A DNA stretch of 64,000 nucleotides from Aurelia coerulea. Its lineage: Eukaryota > Cnidaria > Scyphozoa > Semaeostomeae > Ulmaridae. How positions within the stretch are numbered: position 1 is the first letter of the stretch; each line of letters opens with the position of its first letter. The notes beneath the pieces were generated by a model. The model saw only the letters and a list, made by a program, of their open reading frames with translations, was not told where the DNA came from and ran no database searches. Both the position numbers and the translations under genes were made by a program. Positions 46,901 to 52,088 of this stretch are shown piece by piece. Where the stretch lies: NCBI GenBank assembly GCA_039566865.1, contig CM076945.1, forward strand, positions 8,111,501-8,175,500, read 5' to 3'.

Positions 46901-47949
46901 AAAACATCGATTATGACTCACTGTTAGCATGTAGCTTTCTACATACTGTAGTTATTAGTTTCCAGTTAATTAATAATATGATTTTTTATCTTTGTAGACC
47001 ATTTTCGCAAAGTTCACTCTGCATGTATCACAGTTAAAGTTAAAGCTGCTGGCAGTGAAAAGGCAGGCACTTCAGACTCGAAGGTACATAGCTCTTTTAT
47101 CCTGTCAATAAGCCTTTTTTGGGAACGATACGAGAAACTGGCACGAGGAACATATATTTTGGTTGTTGCAATGTCAATATCAGTGAATTTCGCTGTTAAT
47201 TTCACTGTCAATACGGAAACTCTACTGAATATTGTGGTTTACTGAGATTTTCAATTTCTTTTGAGTTTTTCATCGTTTTCAAACAAACGTCATTAGGGGT
47301 GTCCGCCGCAAATGTCCACCACAAATGTCCGCCACTGATTACGATCAGCAGTCACGATTGACCTCAAACAGGAGACATTTAAATTGCAGAGAAAAATTGC
47401 TCGAGCTTTTTTATTTTGGTGGCTGGGATTTGCCATAAGCGATCTATTTATTTGCTAAAGTGACAAGTTGAAGAAAAATAAGATTACGTTCTGGGAAAAT
47501 GGAGATTATATCTTGTTTACAGTTAGTCTTTCAAGGGCAAATGTTCTTTTGATTGGTTGAAATATTCAAACTGCACTGTGACCGTTTGGAATTCAGCAAT
47601 ATCATGACATTCTTTACTGAAGCTGTATAAAGTTGGTTAGCAATACCGTATGGTTTGCTCATAGATATCTTCTCGCTTTAGTCCTACTGTGTTATGAATA
47701 ATCAACATTTTTCCTTCGCAGCCAAAGACACCAACAAATCTGATCTTACACGATGCAGTAGAACCTCACAATGAGTATTTCTCCTCGCAATTCCTCGTTG
47801 CATTCAATACAACGGGACAGCATGAGCTGATCATAATAGCAAGCGTGCGAGACGATGCTGGTGCAGTATGGGAAACAGGCCCACAAGTCATTGTTCATGT
47901 CGATGTGCTGGAACATGGATCTATTCGAAGGACTGGCACAAAGACTTAG
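20930..47949 (+). CDS. INTS7: Integrator complex subunit 7, complete, 26 exons
   Basis: INTS7 is a core, HEAT-repeat-rich scaffold subunit of the Integrator complex, which cleaves nascent snRNAs and attenuates promoter-proximal RNA polymerase II transcription in the nucleus. Twenty-six exons with GT-AG borders join in phase to 2838 bases, or 945 residues plus stop, against about 960 in vertebrates. Family hallmarks are DANSALWELEKG, KYPFPILVNSAFLKLADVF, ILNVDEIVRRIY, NDPVARAITLR, LDSHDQVEVEAAIFA, KLKLIPA, GHLRTCPPPAIA-type SLRTCPPPAIAMAV, QLALKVEGL and the end motif VWETGPQVIVHV. The start ATG (20930) sits in AAAGATGG, a good initiation context. An AATAAA signal lies 38 bp after the stop (47987-47992). 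Introns carry most of the transposons in the window. No frameshift or missing splice site was seen, so the gene should be functional. Exon borders are in the next three entries. Confidence 0.95.
21307..21861. mobile_element. Element with ACTGCAGAGTATGGCA ends (INTS7 intron 1)
   Basis: CCAGACTGCAGAGTATGGCA at 21307 is mirrored by TGCCATACTCTGCAGTCC ending about 21861. Next to each end is a cluster of GTGCACAC/GTGTGC words in opposite orientations. No transposase frame is visible. Confidence 0.7.
22012..22215. repeat. Single arm of the 17996-18599 foldback (INTS7 intron 1)
   Basis: CATGACTTAATCTTTAGCAA, CTGAATTAGATTCTAGGAAT, GCAAATTTTTTGTTTTCAG and AAACACTGAAAA follow the order of one arm of the element at 17996-18599. 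The matching arm is absent. It ends about 80 bp before exon 2. Confidence 0.65.
22557..22842. mobile_element. MITE carrying a CATAATGCCCCACCTCC minisatellite (INTS7 intron 2)
   Basis: CCAGCGAACCTATGC at 22557 and GCGCATAGGTTCACTGG ending 22842 are inverted ends. Between them, CATAATGCCCCACCTCCA and CGCATCCACCA units repeat about ten times with variation, partly in reverse orientation near the left end. The 189-codon minus-strand frame through it merely reflects the repeat. Confidence 0.75.
22860..22945. repeat. Fragment of the 15043-15673 family
   Basis: TTTGATTCATTCCAATCCAT..AGTA followed by GAACTTTTTTTGGCTC.ACCC matches the right part of the element at 15043-15673. It directly abuts the preceding MITE. 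Confidence 0.5.
23596..24106. mobile_element. AGCATAGG foldback MITE, INTS7 intron 4 copy
   Basis: The ends are AGCATAGGGCTCAAATC and GATTTGAGCCCTATGTT. The 9-bp target duplication has one mismatch: ATGATGAAT (23587-23595) against ATGATCAAT (24107-24115). The TGACGTCA palindrome is at 23931-23938. The long arms are complementary over most of the 511 bp. Confidence 0.85.
24556..24790 (+). repeat. ~235-bp 3'-end repeat family (LINE or SINE tail)
   Basis: The order is ACATCTGATATGAGACAGAA, AACGTTTCATGTTTTTATAT, TTGGCCATGGGG.CGTCATTG, CCCCATGGTGTCGTACC, TTGTATAGTAATT, ending in TTGAATAAAAAAAATTAG, an A-rich tail. Other copies are at 36095-36330 (minus), 30270-30430 (plus, diverged) and 2752-2830 (minus). 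No coding sequence is seen; the A-rich 3' end suggests a retroposon. Confidence 0.65.
27507..28465. mobile_element. Middle element of the nest, CAACCTCGTACCCAG ends
   Basis: The insert begins CAACCTCGTACCCAG and ends CTTGGGAACGAAGTTG, imperfect inverted repeats. The 9-bp AGGAGGGTA flanks it at 27498-27506 and 28466-28474. After removing the inner element, about 370 bp remains. The ends resemble MITE termini common in marine animals; superfamily not proven. Confidence 0.78.
27818..28397. mobile_element. Inner 580-bp TAGCCT..AGTCTA element, reverse orientation
   Basis: This is the reverse-complement copy of 12825-13404, nearly identical over 580 bp. A perfect 9-bp target duplication, GTCCCAAGG, flanks it at 27809-27817 and 28398-28406. 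It is the youngest layer of the nest. Confidence 0.88.
28976..35992 (+). CDS. INTS7: INTS7 exons 9-15 (middle)
   Basis: Exons: 28976-29098, 29928-30042, 30446-30547, 31132-31229, 32120-32216, 35141-35286, 35840-35992. They encode about residues 256-533. Recognisable segments are SDPRKQVIFGALKNLRTLAK and HLWTEKHVEELTEFA, LSDQLKLASLDVLCTLSK, and WICYRIGRQAARL, which matches the vertebrate VYRIARQASRMG stretch. The exon 10 donor at 30043 is followed 11 bp later by a 72-bp transposon. The exon 15 donor is the weaker GTTGGT, chosen because it alone keeps frame with exon 16. Confidence 0.92.
30055..30126. mobile_element. 72-bp TAGACT micro-MITE at the INTS7 exon 10 donor
   Basis: TAGACTTATGACGTGATTCC starts the element and TTAGTCTA ends it. 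A perfect 9-bp target duplication, AGTACAGTA, flanks it at 30046-30054 and 30127-30135. The left duplication begins at intron base +4 of exon 10, so the 5' splice site GTTAGTAC overlaps the duplicated target. It is an internally deleted relative of the 115-bp element at 38884-38998. Confidence 0.88.
30270..30430 (+). repeat. Diverged copy of the 24556-24790 3'-end family (INTS7 intron 10)
   Basis: CATGGGTTAGTCAT, GTTCTCCTGTGGTATC, GAGTTGTATAGTAATTAGAA and ATTTATATTTGAATTTAAAA keep the order of the 24.6-kb copy. It ends 16 bp before exon 11 begins. Confidence 0.5.
31480..31815 (-). mobile_element. LINE 3' end with ATTC-rich tail (INTS7 intron 12)
   Basis: On the minus strand the last reverse-transcriptase segment reads RSFRGPKIWNQL then NAPSLLTFKRSLKRN and stops (about 31700-31800). 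A short 3' UTR follows with GGCCCCCTGTAAAGCACT, shared with the remnant at 1786-2560 (GGCCCCCTGAAAAGCAGT there). An ATTC-type simple repeat at 31480-31515 marks the 3' edge. Confidence 0.68.
32374..33015. mobile_element. TACCGGGTGAGTCA element (INTS7 intron 13)
   Basis: TACCGGGTGAGTCAATAAAA at 32374 is mirrored by GATTCTTTTGTTTACTCACTCGGTA ending 33015. TA flanks are possible. The arms are diverged (CTTCTCCAAG/CTTTGG motifs) and no coding frame is supported. Confidence 0.72.
33378..34417. mobile_element. TACAGGGTGAG foldback, split by an AGCATAGG MITE (INTS7 intron 13)
   Basis: TACAGGGTGAGTAAAAAAGT, read across the insertion, pairs with ACTTTTTTTTGCTCACCCAG near 34417. The arms correspond: GTGGAATAAAG and GGCCAATATTCAAAA on the left against their complements near 34345-34375, and TCCATGATTTACTT against AAGTAAATCATG. 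The MITE at 33388-33912 sits 9 bp inside its left terminus. Confidence 0.8.
33388..33912. mobile_element. AGCATAGG foldback MITE, INTS7 intron 13 copy (best preserved)
   Basis: The ends AGCATAGGTTCCAAATC and GATTTGGAACCTATGCT are perfect inverted repeats. A perfect 9-bp target duplication, ACAGGGTGA, flanks it at 33379-33387 and 33913-33921. TGACGTCA is at 33716-33723. The 525-bp body folds along most of its length. Confidence 0.9.
34516..35070. mobile_element. TATCGGTTGTCCC..GGACACCCGTTA element (INTS7 intron 13)
   Basis: TATCGGTTGTCCCAATAAAG at 34516 is mirrored by TTTTTTGGGGACACCCGTTA ending 35070. Inside the ends, AAAAGTACTCCCGTTTGAAA pairs with TTTCAAACAGGAGTACTTTT. A fragment of the same end is at about 3627-3690. 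It lies 70 bp before exon 14. Confidence 0.75.
36095..36330 (-). repeat. 3'-end repeat family, minus copy (INTS7 intron 15)
   Basis: The reverse complement of the order seen at 24556-24790: ATTACTATACGACACTACAG, TACGATACCATGGGGAGCGA, CTACCCCATGGCCAATATCT, AAACACGAAACGTTAAACCG, then CTAGATTCAGTTTCACTCCA. It is the best match to the 24.6-kb copy. Confidence 0.65.
37103..47949 (+). CDS. INTS7: INTS7 exons 16-26 (C-terminal)
   Basis: Exons: 37103-37150, 37603-37758, 38598-38792, 40405-40506, 41670-41731, 42022-42133, 42426-42467, 43310-43408, 45194-45302, 46998-47083, 47722-47949. They encode about residues 534-945. Family segments are SNYLWMKSLASFQKAE, QYKFAKLRSEMLHAYSQLI, RTCPPPAIAMAV, PYPPYFFQSVQ, LALKVEGLI, and HNEYFSSQFLVAFNTTGQHE with VWETGPQ near the end. 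Exon 22 (42 bp) and exon 16 (48 bp) are the shortest. The vertebrate glutamine-rich C-terminal tail is replaced by a short basic end, consistent with the slightly smaller total length. Confidence 0.92.
37896..38052. mobile_element. Palindromic MITE, CGATTGCGCTAAAGATGG type (INTS7 intron 17)
   Basis: AACGATTGCGCTAAAGATGG at 37896 is mirrored by CCATCTTTAGCGCAATCGTC ending 38052. ACTTTTTACCAAGATGCGTT pairs with TGCATCTTGGTAAAAAGT. It is a relative of 14710-14861. Confidence 0.78.
38884..38998. mobile_element. 115-bp TAGACT MITE (INTS7 intron 18)
   Basis: TAGACTTACGACGTGATTCC to TTATGTAATGAGTCTA, flanked by a perfect 9-bp target duplication, CTGCTTGAT, at 38875-38883 and 38999-39007. It shares both ends with the 72-bp element at 30055-30126, which lacks about 45 bp from the middle. 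Confidence 0.88.
39270..39669. mobile_element. MITE packed with CTCCGTTTTTG words (INTS7 intron 18)
   Basis: TTAAGGCCGCGTTCACACTG at 39270 is mirrored by CAGTGTCAACGGGACCTAAT ending 39669. About a dozen CTCCGTTTTTG/CAAAAACGGAG words fill the inside in both orientations. The minus- and plus-strand frames through it are low-complexity artefacts. Confidence 0.78.
39920..40300. mobile_element. 381-bp near-perfect palindrome (INTS7 intron 18)
   Basis: ATCATGGGCAGTTGGACACT at 39920 pairs with AGTGTCCGGACTGCTCATGAT ending 40300. The arms pair almost to the centre (GCTTAGGCCAGGCC..CATAACTTCAAGTT against its complement). The end resembles the ATGGGTAGTTAGAC elements. Exon 19 starts 104 bp downstream. 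Confidence 0.82.
40857..40931. repeat. (ATC)25 microsatellite (INTS7 intron 19)
   Basis: About 25 uninterrupted ATC triplets. Open frames through it read poly-histidine or poly-isoleucine and are not genes. Confidence 0.95.
42247..42310. repeat. Solo TACCGGGTGTCCCC end (INTS7 intron 21)
   Basis: TACCGGGTGTCCCCAAAAAG, the start of the TACCGGGTG superfamily, with no matching right end before exon 22 at 42426. Confidence 0.5.
42731..43167. mobile_element. GCCTGCGTGCAGACTC MITE (INTS7 intron 22)
   Basis: AGCCTGCGTGCAGACTCGAC at 42731 is mirrored by GTTGAGTCTGCACGCAGGC near 43164. A perfect 9-bp duplication, TAAGAACAT, flanks it at 42722-42730 and 43168-43176. Inner arms AGAGGTTCTCCTC.GGTAGAG pair with CTCTACTGGAGGAGAAACCT. 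Solo ends are at 11695-11741 and about 20268. Confidence 0.82.
43950..44345 (-). mobile_element. LINE 3' end joined to a tRNA-like SINE head (INTS7 intron 23)
   Basis: On the minus strand, 44345-44215 begins GGTGTTGTGGCGCAGTGGCG, containing a TGGCNNAGTGG-like box A, and later GGGCTCGATATCC, close to a box B. From about 44190 the sequence reads as the last reverse-transcriptase segment (KAFSYRGAKQWNNLEREIK, then LAPSLRIFKERL and a stop at about 44075), followed by A-rich sequence. The combination looks like a tRNA-derived SINE with a LINE-derived body, or two insertions side by side. Confidence 0.55.
44462..45061. mobile_element. 600-bp TACAGGGTGTCCC foldback (INTS7 intron 23)
   Basis: TACAGGGTGTCCCAAAAAAA at 44462 pairs with TTTTTTTGGGACACCCTGTA ending 45061. 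The arms pair almost to the centre: GACAAAACGGCAAAAGATTC against GAATCTTTTGCCGTTTTGTC. TA ends fit TA target duplication. The element ends 132 bp before exon 24. Confidence 0.88.
45880..46600 (-). mobile_element. Truncated LINE with 144-codon reverse-transcriptase tail (INTS7 intron 24)
   Basis: On the minus strand, 46576-46142 is open and reads as an RT C-terminal tail: SCPGLSVLLFHIYNCIIQLN, then LVRKCLNGNV, and GARLYNSLPKDIRE with a terminal NKVNSFFK. A (TATG)n tract at about 45937-45970 marks the 3' end, a simple-repeat tail as in CR1/L2 elements. The 5' part is missing. Confidence 0.72.
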
Positions 47950-47986
47950 TTGATAGGAACCAGGAGTATTATACTGTACTGTATGC

Positions 47987-47992
47987 AATAAA
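47987..47992 (+). promoter_or_regulatory. AATAAA polyadenylation signal of INTS7
   Basis: A canonical AATAAA 38 bp after the INTS7 stop codon. No other candidate is closer. Confidence 0.7.
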
Positions 47993-48205
47993 TATAGAAT
48001 AGACTTTGTCCTTACTTCTCCCAGTGCGAGTGTGAGGAGAAAAGTGTTAACCCTCAGTTTTTTGTCGTCACTGCTAAATTACTGCTTGAACGGTATTTCG
48101 CGAAAAAGTTTGCTGGAAAATTTCAGACTGCGAAGTGAGTGAAATTAGTAAAGTAAGGGAACTTGGGGCTTGTTGCTACAAAAACTTATTTAGGCCACGT
48201 TACAC

Positions 48206-48345
48206 TGTAGACTTATGATCTGGAGTCCCTTTTTTCCCGGTGCTCTTTGATTTGCAGATATCACTTGGCTCGTCCCTATTACCAAGTGATATCTGCAAAT
48301 CAAAGAACGCAGGGAAACAATTGACGAAAATGTCATAAGTCTACA
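48206..48345. mobile_element. 140-bp TGTAGACTTATGA palindrome
   Basis: TGTAGACTTATGATC at 48206 pairs with TGTCATAAGTCTACA ending 48345. TTTGATTTGCAGATATCACT pairs with AGTGATATCTGCAAATCAAA, so it is a near-complete hairpin. The ends resemble the TAGACT MITEs, but no 9-bp duplication was recognised. Confidence 0.75.
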
Positions 48346-48590
48346 AGGTTACCGCAGGGATACAAACGACTCATCGTAATCAGTCTTGTTACACTGTACT
48401 AGTACAGTTTTGAACTGCTACAAAATTGTTATGGTTCAAGGGCATTTACACTGCTCCAGAGCAAAAAAATGTTAGACAAGAAACAAAATTGTTACGGACC
48501 AGCAGGAAGAGAAACAGTGTGAGGACAACTCGATAACATTATGTTTTTTGCCTCCACCTCAACAATAATTAAATTTGAGTTTTTTTCATC

Positions 48591-49201
48591 TACCGGGTGA
48601 ACCAGAAAAAAGTTCCCACTTTTGAAAATTCATAGCACCAAGAGTACTGGATGGATTGGAATGAATCAATATTTGCTTGACAGCCAGAAGATCAACGTAT
48701 TTTTGTGATTTTTGTCGCTATGTTACAAGCACTGGAAAAATTGGTAAATTCAAATTTAAAAAAACTTTGTGGTTGCGAAATGACGGAAAAGGCCTAAAAT
48801 ACTTGATCAAATCATAAAGGACTCCTAGCTCAGAACAACAGAAAAATGCAATTTCTCATAGATGAGAGATATCGCCTGCACATTTAGTACCATGGGATTG
48901 AAAATCTTTAGTATCTCTTTGAGTATCTATTTCTTATTACTCTTGAGGGAGGTGAAACGCCCGTGCGTATTGTTCTGTGCGAGGAGAGTCCTAACGGTTT
49001 GATCATGGTTTGATCAAGTGTTTTAGGCCCTTTTTCAGTAATTTTGCAACCATGAAATTTTCGTAACGTTGAATTTACCTATATTTGCAGTTATATTAAG
49101 AAGACTATAAGGATCCCAAAAATACTTTGATCTTTTGGTTGATCTTGATTTGATCTTTGATCAAATCCATGAAGTACTTGTGGTGCTACGAATTTTCGAA
49201 G
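48591..49201. mobile_element. TACCGGGTG element missing its right terminus
   Basis: It follows the element at 15043-15673 closely from TACCGGGTGAACCAGAAAAA through GTGCTACGAATTTTCGAA, then stops matching; the final GTGGGAACTTTTTTCTGG..CACCCGGTA is absent. Confidence 0.78.
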
Positions 49202-49969
49202 GTATGTTTAATTCACTTTTGTAACAGATCCAAAGTTGTACTGGTGCAGTGTAACCGGGTCTTAAGCTCCCTAGTACTGAAGTTGAGGCAAGTTCATAAA
49301 TGTAGATAGCTTTTCATGTTTTTTTAGCTTAACCACCTAGCTATGTGAGAAGCACCAGAAACTTGCTCATCAGCAAAATATTGTAAAAAGGGATGTTTTG
49401 CAAGGAGTAGTGGCCGCTTGTGACAATATGCTTCTGCCTGTGGCAAGGTGTCAGAAGGGAAATAAAAAGTAACAAATTGGGACCAAATATCACTTCTGGA
49501 GAAAGCAATGCTTTTATTGAGACAAGAATAGCATCTAACACTGTGCATGTCTGCTTGTCTGTCCTGTTTTTAAAAAGAGAAAAGTTTTGATAGCAAGTAT
49601 TCAACAGATTCATGGCGATTATAAACCTGCTGTTATCATTTCAACCTTCTAAACCAATTCTGTATCTCTATAGTGAGTGAGATAAGTGAGTTGCAGTTCC
49701 TTTCTTTCCTCTCCCCCAATTGTACTCAACAGAAAGTCCGGTAAATGCTATTTAGGGGCGTCTGGTTTCAGCTTTCTCACAAACTTGAACTTGTAACTCT
49801 GTGAATTTTTAACGGATTTGCAAGCTTCTGGTGTCCAAGAATCGATTAAAAATCTCAGCAACGTGGTTATCTTACCAGGAGCCCATTAATTAATTATTTC
49901 GTTATAAACGTCGAACAACTTTTTGGGGCACCACTCTGTACTTCGAGCGATCCCAGCGCTTGCCATTAA

Positions 49970-51196
49970 AACTTAGAAACCATTGAAACAGGAGTACCAC
50001 AAGGGTCAGTCCTAGGCCCAATTCTTTTCACAATATTCGTAAATGACATGGCAAACGCTATGAATGATGTTAAACCAAGACTCTTTGCTGATGACACAAA
50101 CATATTTTGCTTTAGCAACAATATTAACGACTTAGCTAGAGTAATCAACAGCGAACTAGCCAAATTAGATGAGTGGTTCAAAGCAAACAAACTGCTTATC
50201 AACACCAGTAAAACAAATCATTGCCTTTTTAAACCAAATCGAAATAAAACCATCGACAACGATTTTGCAATCGAAATGGGATCCAAACTTAAAGAAGTCA
50301 ACAGTCTAAAATATCTTGGACTGCAAATAGATTGCAACTTAAACTGGAATGACCATATAGACATACTTGCTAGCAGCTTAGTTAAATATTGCTCTATGTT
50401 CGCTAAACTGCGACACTTGGTCCCAGCTGAATGTTTGAAGGCTTTATTTCTCAGCTTAGTGCAATCAAAAATAAGCTACGCCTTAGAAGTGTATGGAGTG
50501 GCTAAAGAATGTCATCTAAAGCGACTCCAAGTACTGCAAAATAGAATGCTTAAAATCTTGCAGTTCAAAGACTATAGATACTCTACAAACATTCTGCATA
50601 AATCGTATGGAATTTTAAAAGTAAAAGATCTCTATGAAGCAAAAATTCTTAACTTCATGCATAAAGTGAACCATAACCCAGAAAAACTTCCAGCTGCATT
50701 TCATAGCTATTTTGAAACTAATGAGGGTAAACATAAATACGAAACAAGACAAAGAAAAGACTATAAACTATGCAGAACACGCAAACATTGGGGTGACCAA
50801 ACGCTTAAAAACAAAGGTGCAAGACTCTGGAATAACCTCCCAGATAAAATAAAACATATCAATAACGTAAAATCATTTTCTAACGAAATAAAAAATCTTA
50901 GACTCCTTCAATACCAATAAATTAAAGAAACGAAAAAAAAAAAAACAACAACAAATTAAATCGAATACAAAATGACTTAACCTTTAACGCTTTATATTAT
51001 TAACCATTATACTTTTACCAGTTTGCTACTACTATTCTTCTCGTTACGTTTTGTATATATTTCGCTTGTTTTTGTTCTCAAAGCGGCTCAGACTAGATAA
51101 GCTTTGCTTTTTCTGAGTCGTATAAGTTTTACAGTACATTGTATTATGTATCATGTATTTCTTATGAATAAAGTTTGAATTGAATTGAATTGAATT
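49970..51196 (+). mobile_element. 5'-truncated CR1/L2-like LINE with open reverse-transcriptase frame
   Basis: From 49970 to 50920 one frame is open. It starts inside the reverse-transcriptase domain with GVPQGSVLGPILFTIFVND, then the catalytic FADDTNI, DEWFKANKLLINTSKT, SLKYLGLQIDCNLNWNDHI, and an intact tail with KNKGARLWNNLPDKIKHIN ending at the TAA after 50918. The endonuclease and N-terminal RT parts are missing. The 3' UTR runs to a (ATTGA)n tail at 51172-51196, the simple-repeat end typical of CR1/L2-type elements. The open frame suggests a recent insertion. The tail-and-UTR match at 63643-64000 (minus) is a second copy of the same family. Confidence 0.88.
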
Positions 51197-52088
51197 GCCG
51201 TTAAAACCGCAACTTCACCTTCATAACGTAACTTTCACTTTCTGTCTTCACACCTGCAATCCTTCACAAGATATGTTGAGAGCAGCAATAAACTCCTGAA
51301 ATTTTGATACTCCATTGTGTCTACTGCAGAAAAACCACTATTTTCCTTGCCCATGTCATATGCGAGGCATATGCCCTAGAAGAACTTCGTGACTGAGCAT
51401 ATTGTTAACACGAGGTATATGCCCTAGAAGAATTTCGTGACTGAGAATATTGTTAACACGAGGTACCTTGGAGATTGAGTTCAGATTTTTCGCCAAGGCT
51501 GCTGCGAAGTGGATCTCAAAGAAAGAAGAACCACAAACTACAAGCAGAGTTCATGTATTTGCCTGAAGAAAGCATCATCTTAAAAACAGTATATTCAATA
51601 ATTTTGCAGATGCATATCACCAATCAGACCAAAGTCACTAAAGAGGCGAGCGTCGAGCAGTGGCATATACAGTAGATACCTAATTGAGGGAATAATCAGG
51701 CAGCTGATTTTACAACGATGGATCACTATCTAGCTCGAGGAAAAAAATTCAACAGATGAAAACTTATCTCATTGTTGTTGGGTTCATGCCCAAACGTTGT
51801 TATTCTAGTGTATAAGGAGTGCAATATTGCACATGAAATACCCACAGTCTGAGAAAAGCCTCTAGATAGAAGAGCTCTTCTAATAAGGAACGACGTCACG
51901 AATCGTCACGACTGCAGAGCTTCCTGTCCAAGCAGTGAAACGTTAGTACAGGAATACATCCCAGGCCGTTGAAACAAACGCTATTCCAGTGGCATCTAAT
52001 AAATCTATAAACCTAAGCAGGTAAAAGAAATAAAATTAAAAGGAAATAAATACCTGATGAAGTGAATTGAAGAATCAAAAAAACAAAC
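51197..52088. other. Region upstream of the UBR start codon
   Basis: Presumed to hold the UBR promoter and 5' leader. Apart from the 48-bp duplication at 51363-51458 nothing is recognised. An in-frame TGA at 52068-52070 precedes the start codon. Confidence 0.45.
51363..51467. repeat. 48-bp tandem duplication
   Basis: Units at 51363-51410 and 51411-51458 (starting CGAGG.ATATGCCCTAGAAG, containing TTCGTGACTGAG) differ at only a few sites. A third unit begins (CGAGGTACC) and stops. Confidence 0.85.

Larger units (their letters stand above)
47998..49965. other. Intergenic DNA between INTS7 and the 50-kb LINE
   Basis: It contains two transposon copies (48206-48345 and 48591-49201, listed separately). 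The remaining 49202-49965 shows no recognised gene or repeat end; minus-strand frames at 49324-49613 resemble nothing known. Confidence 0.45.
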
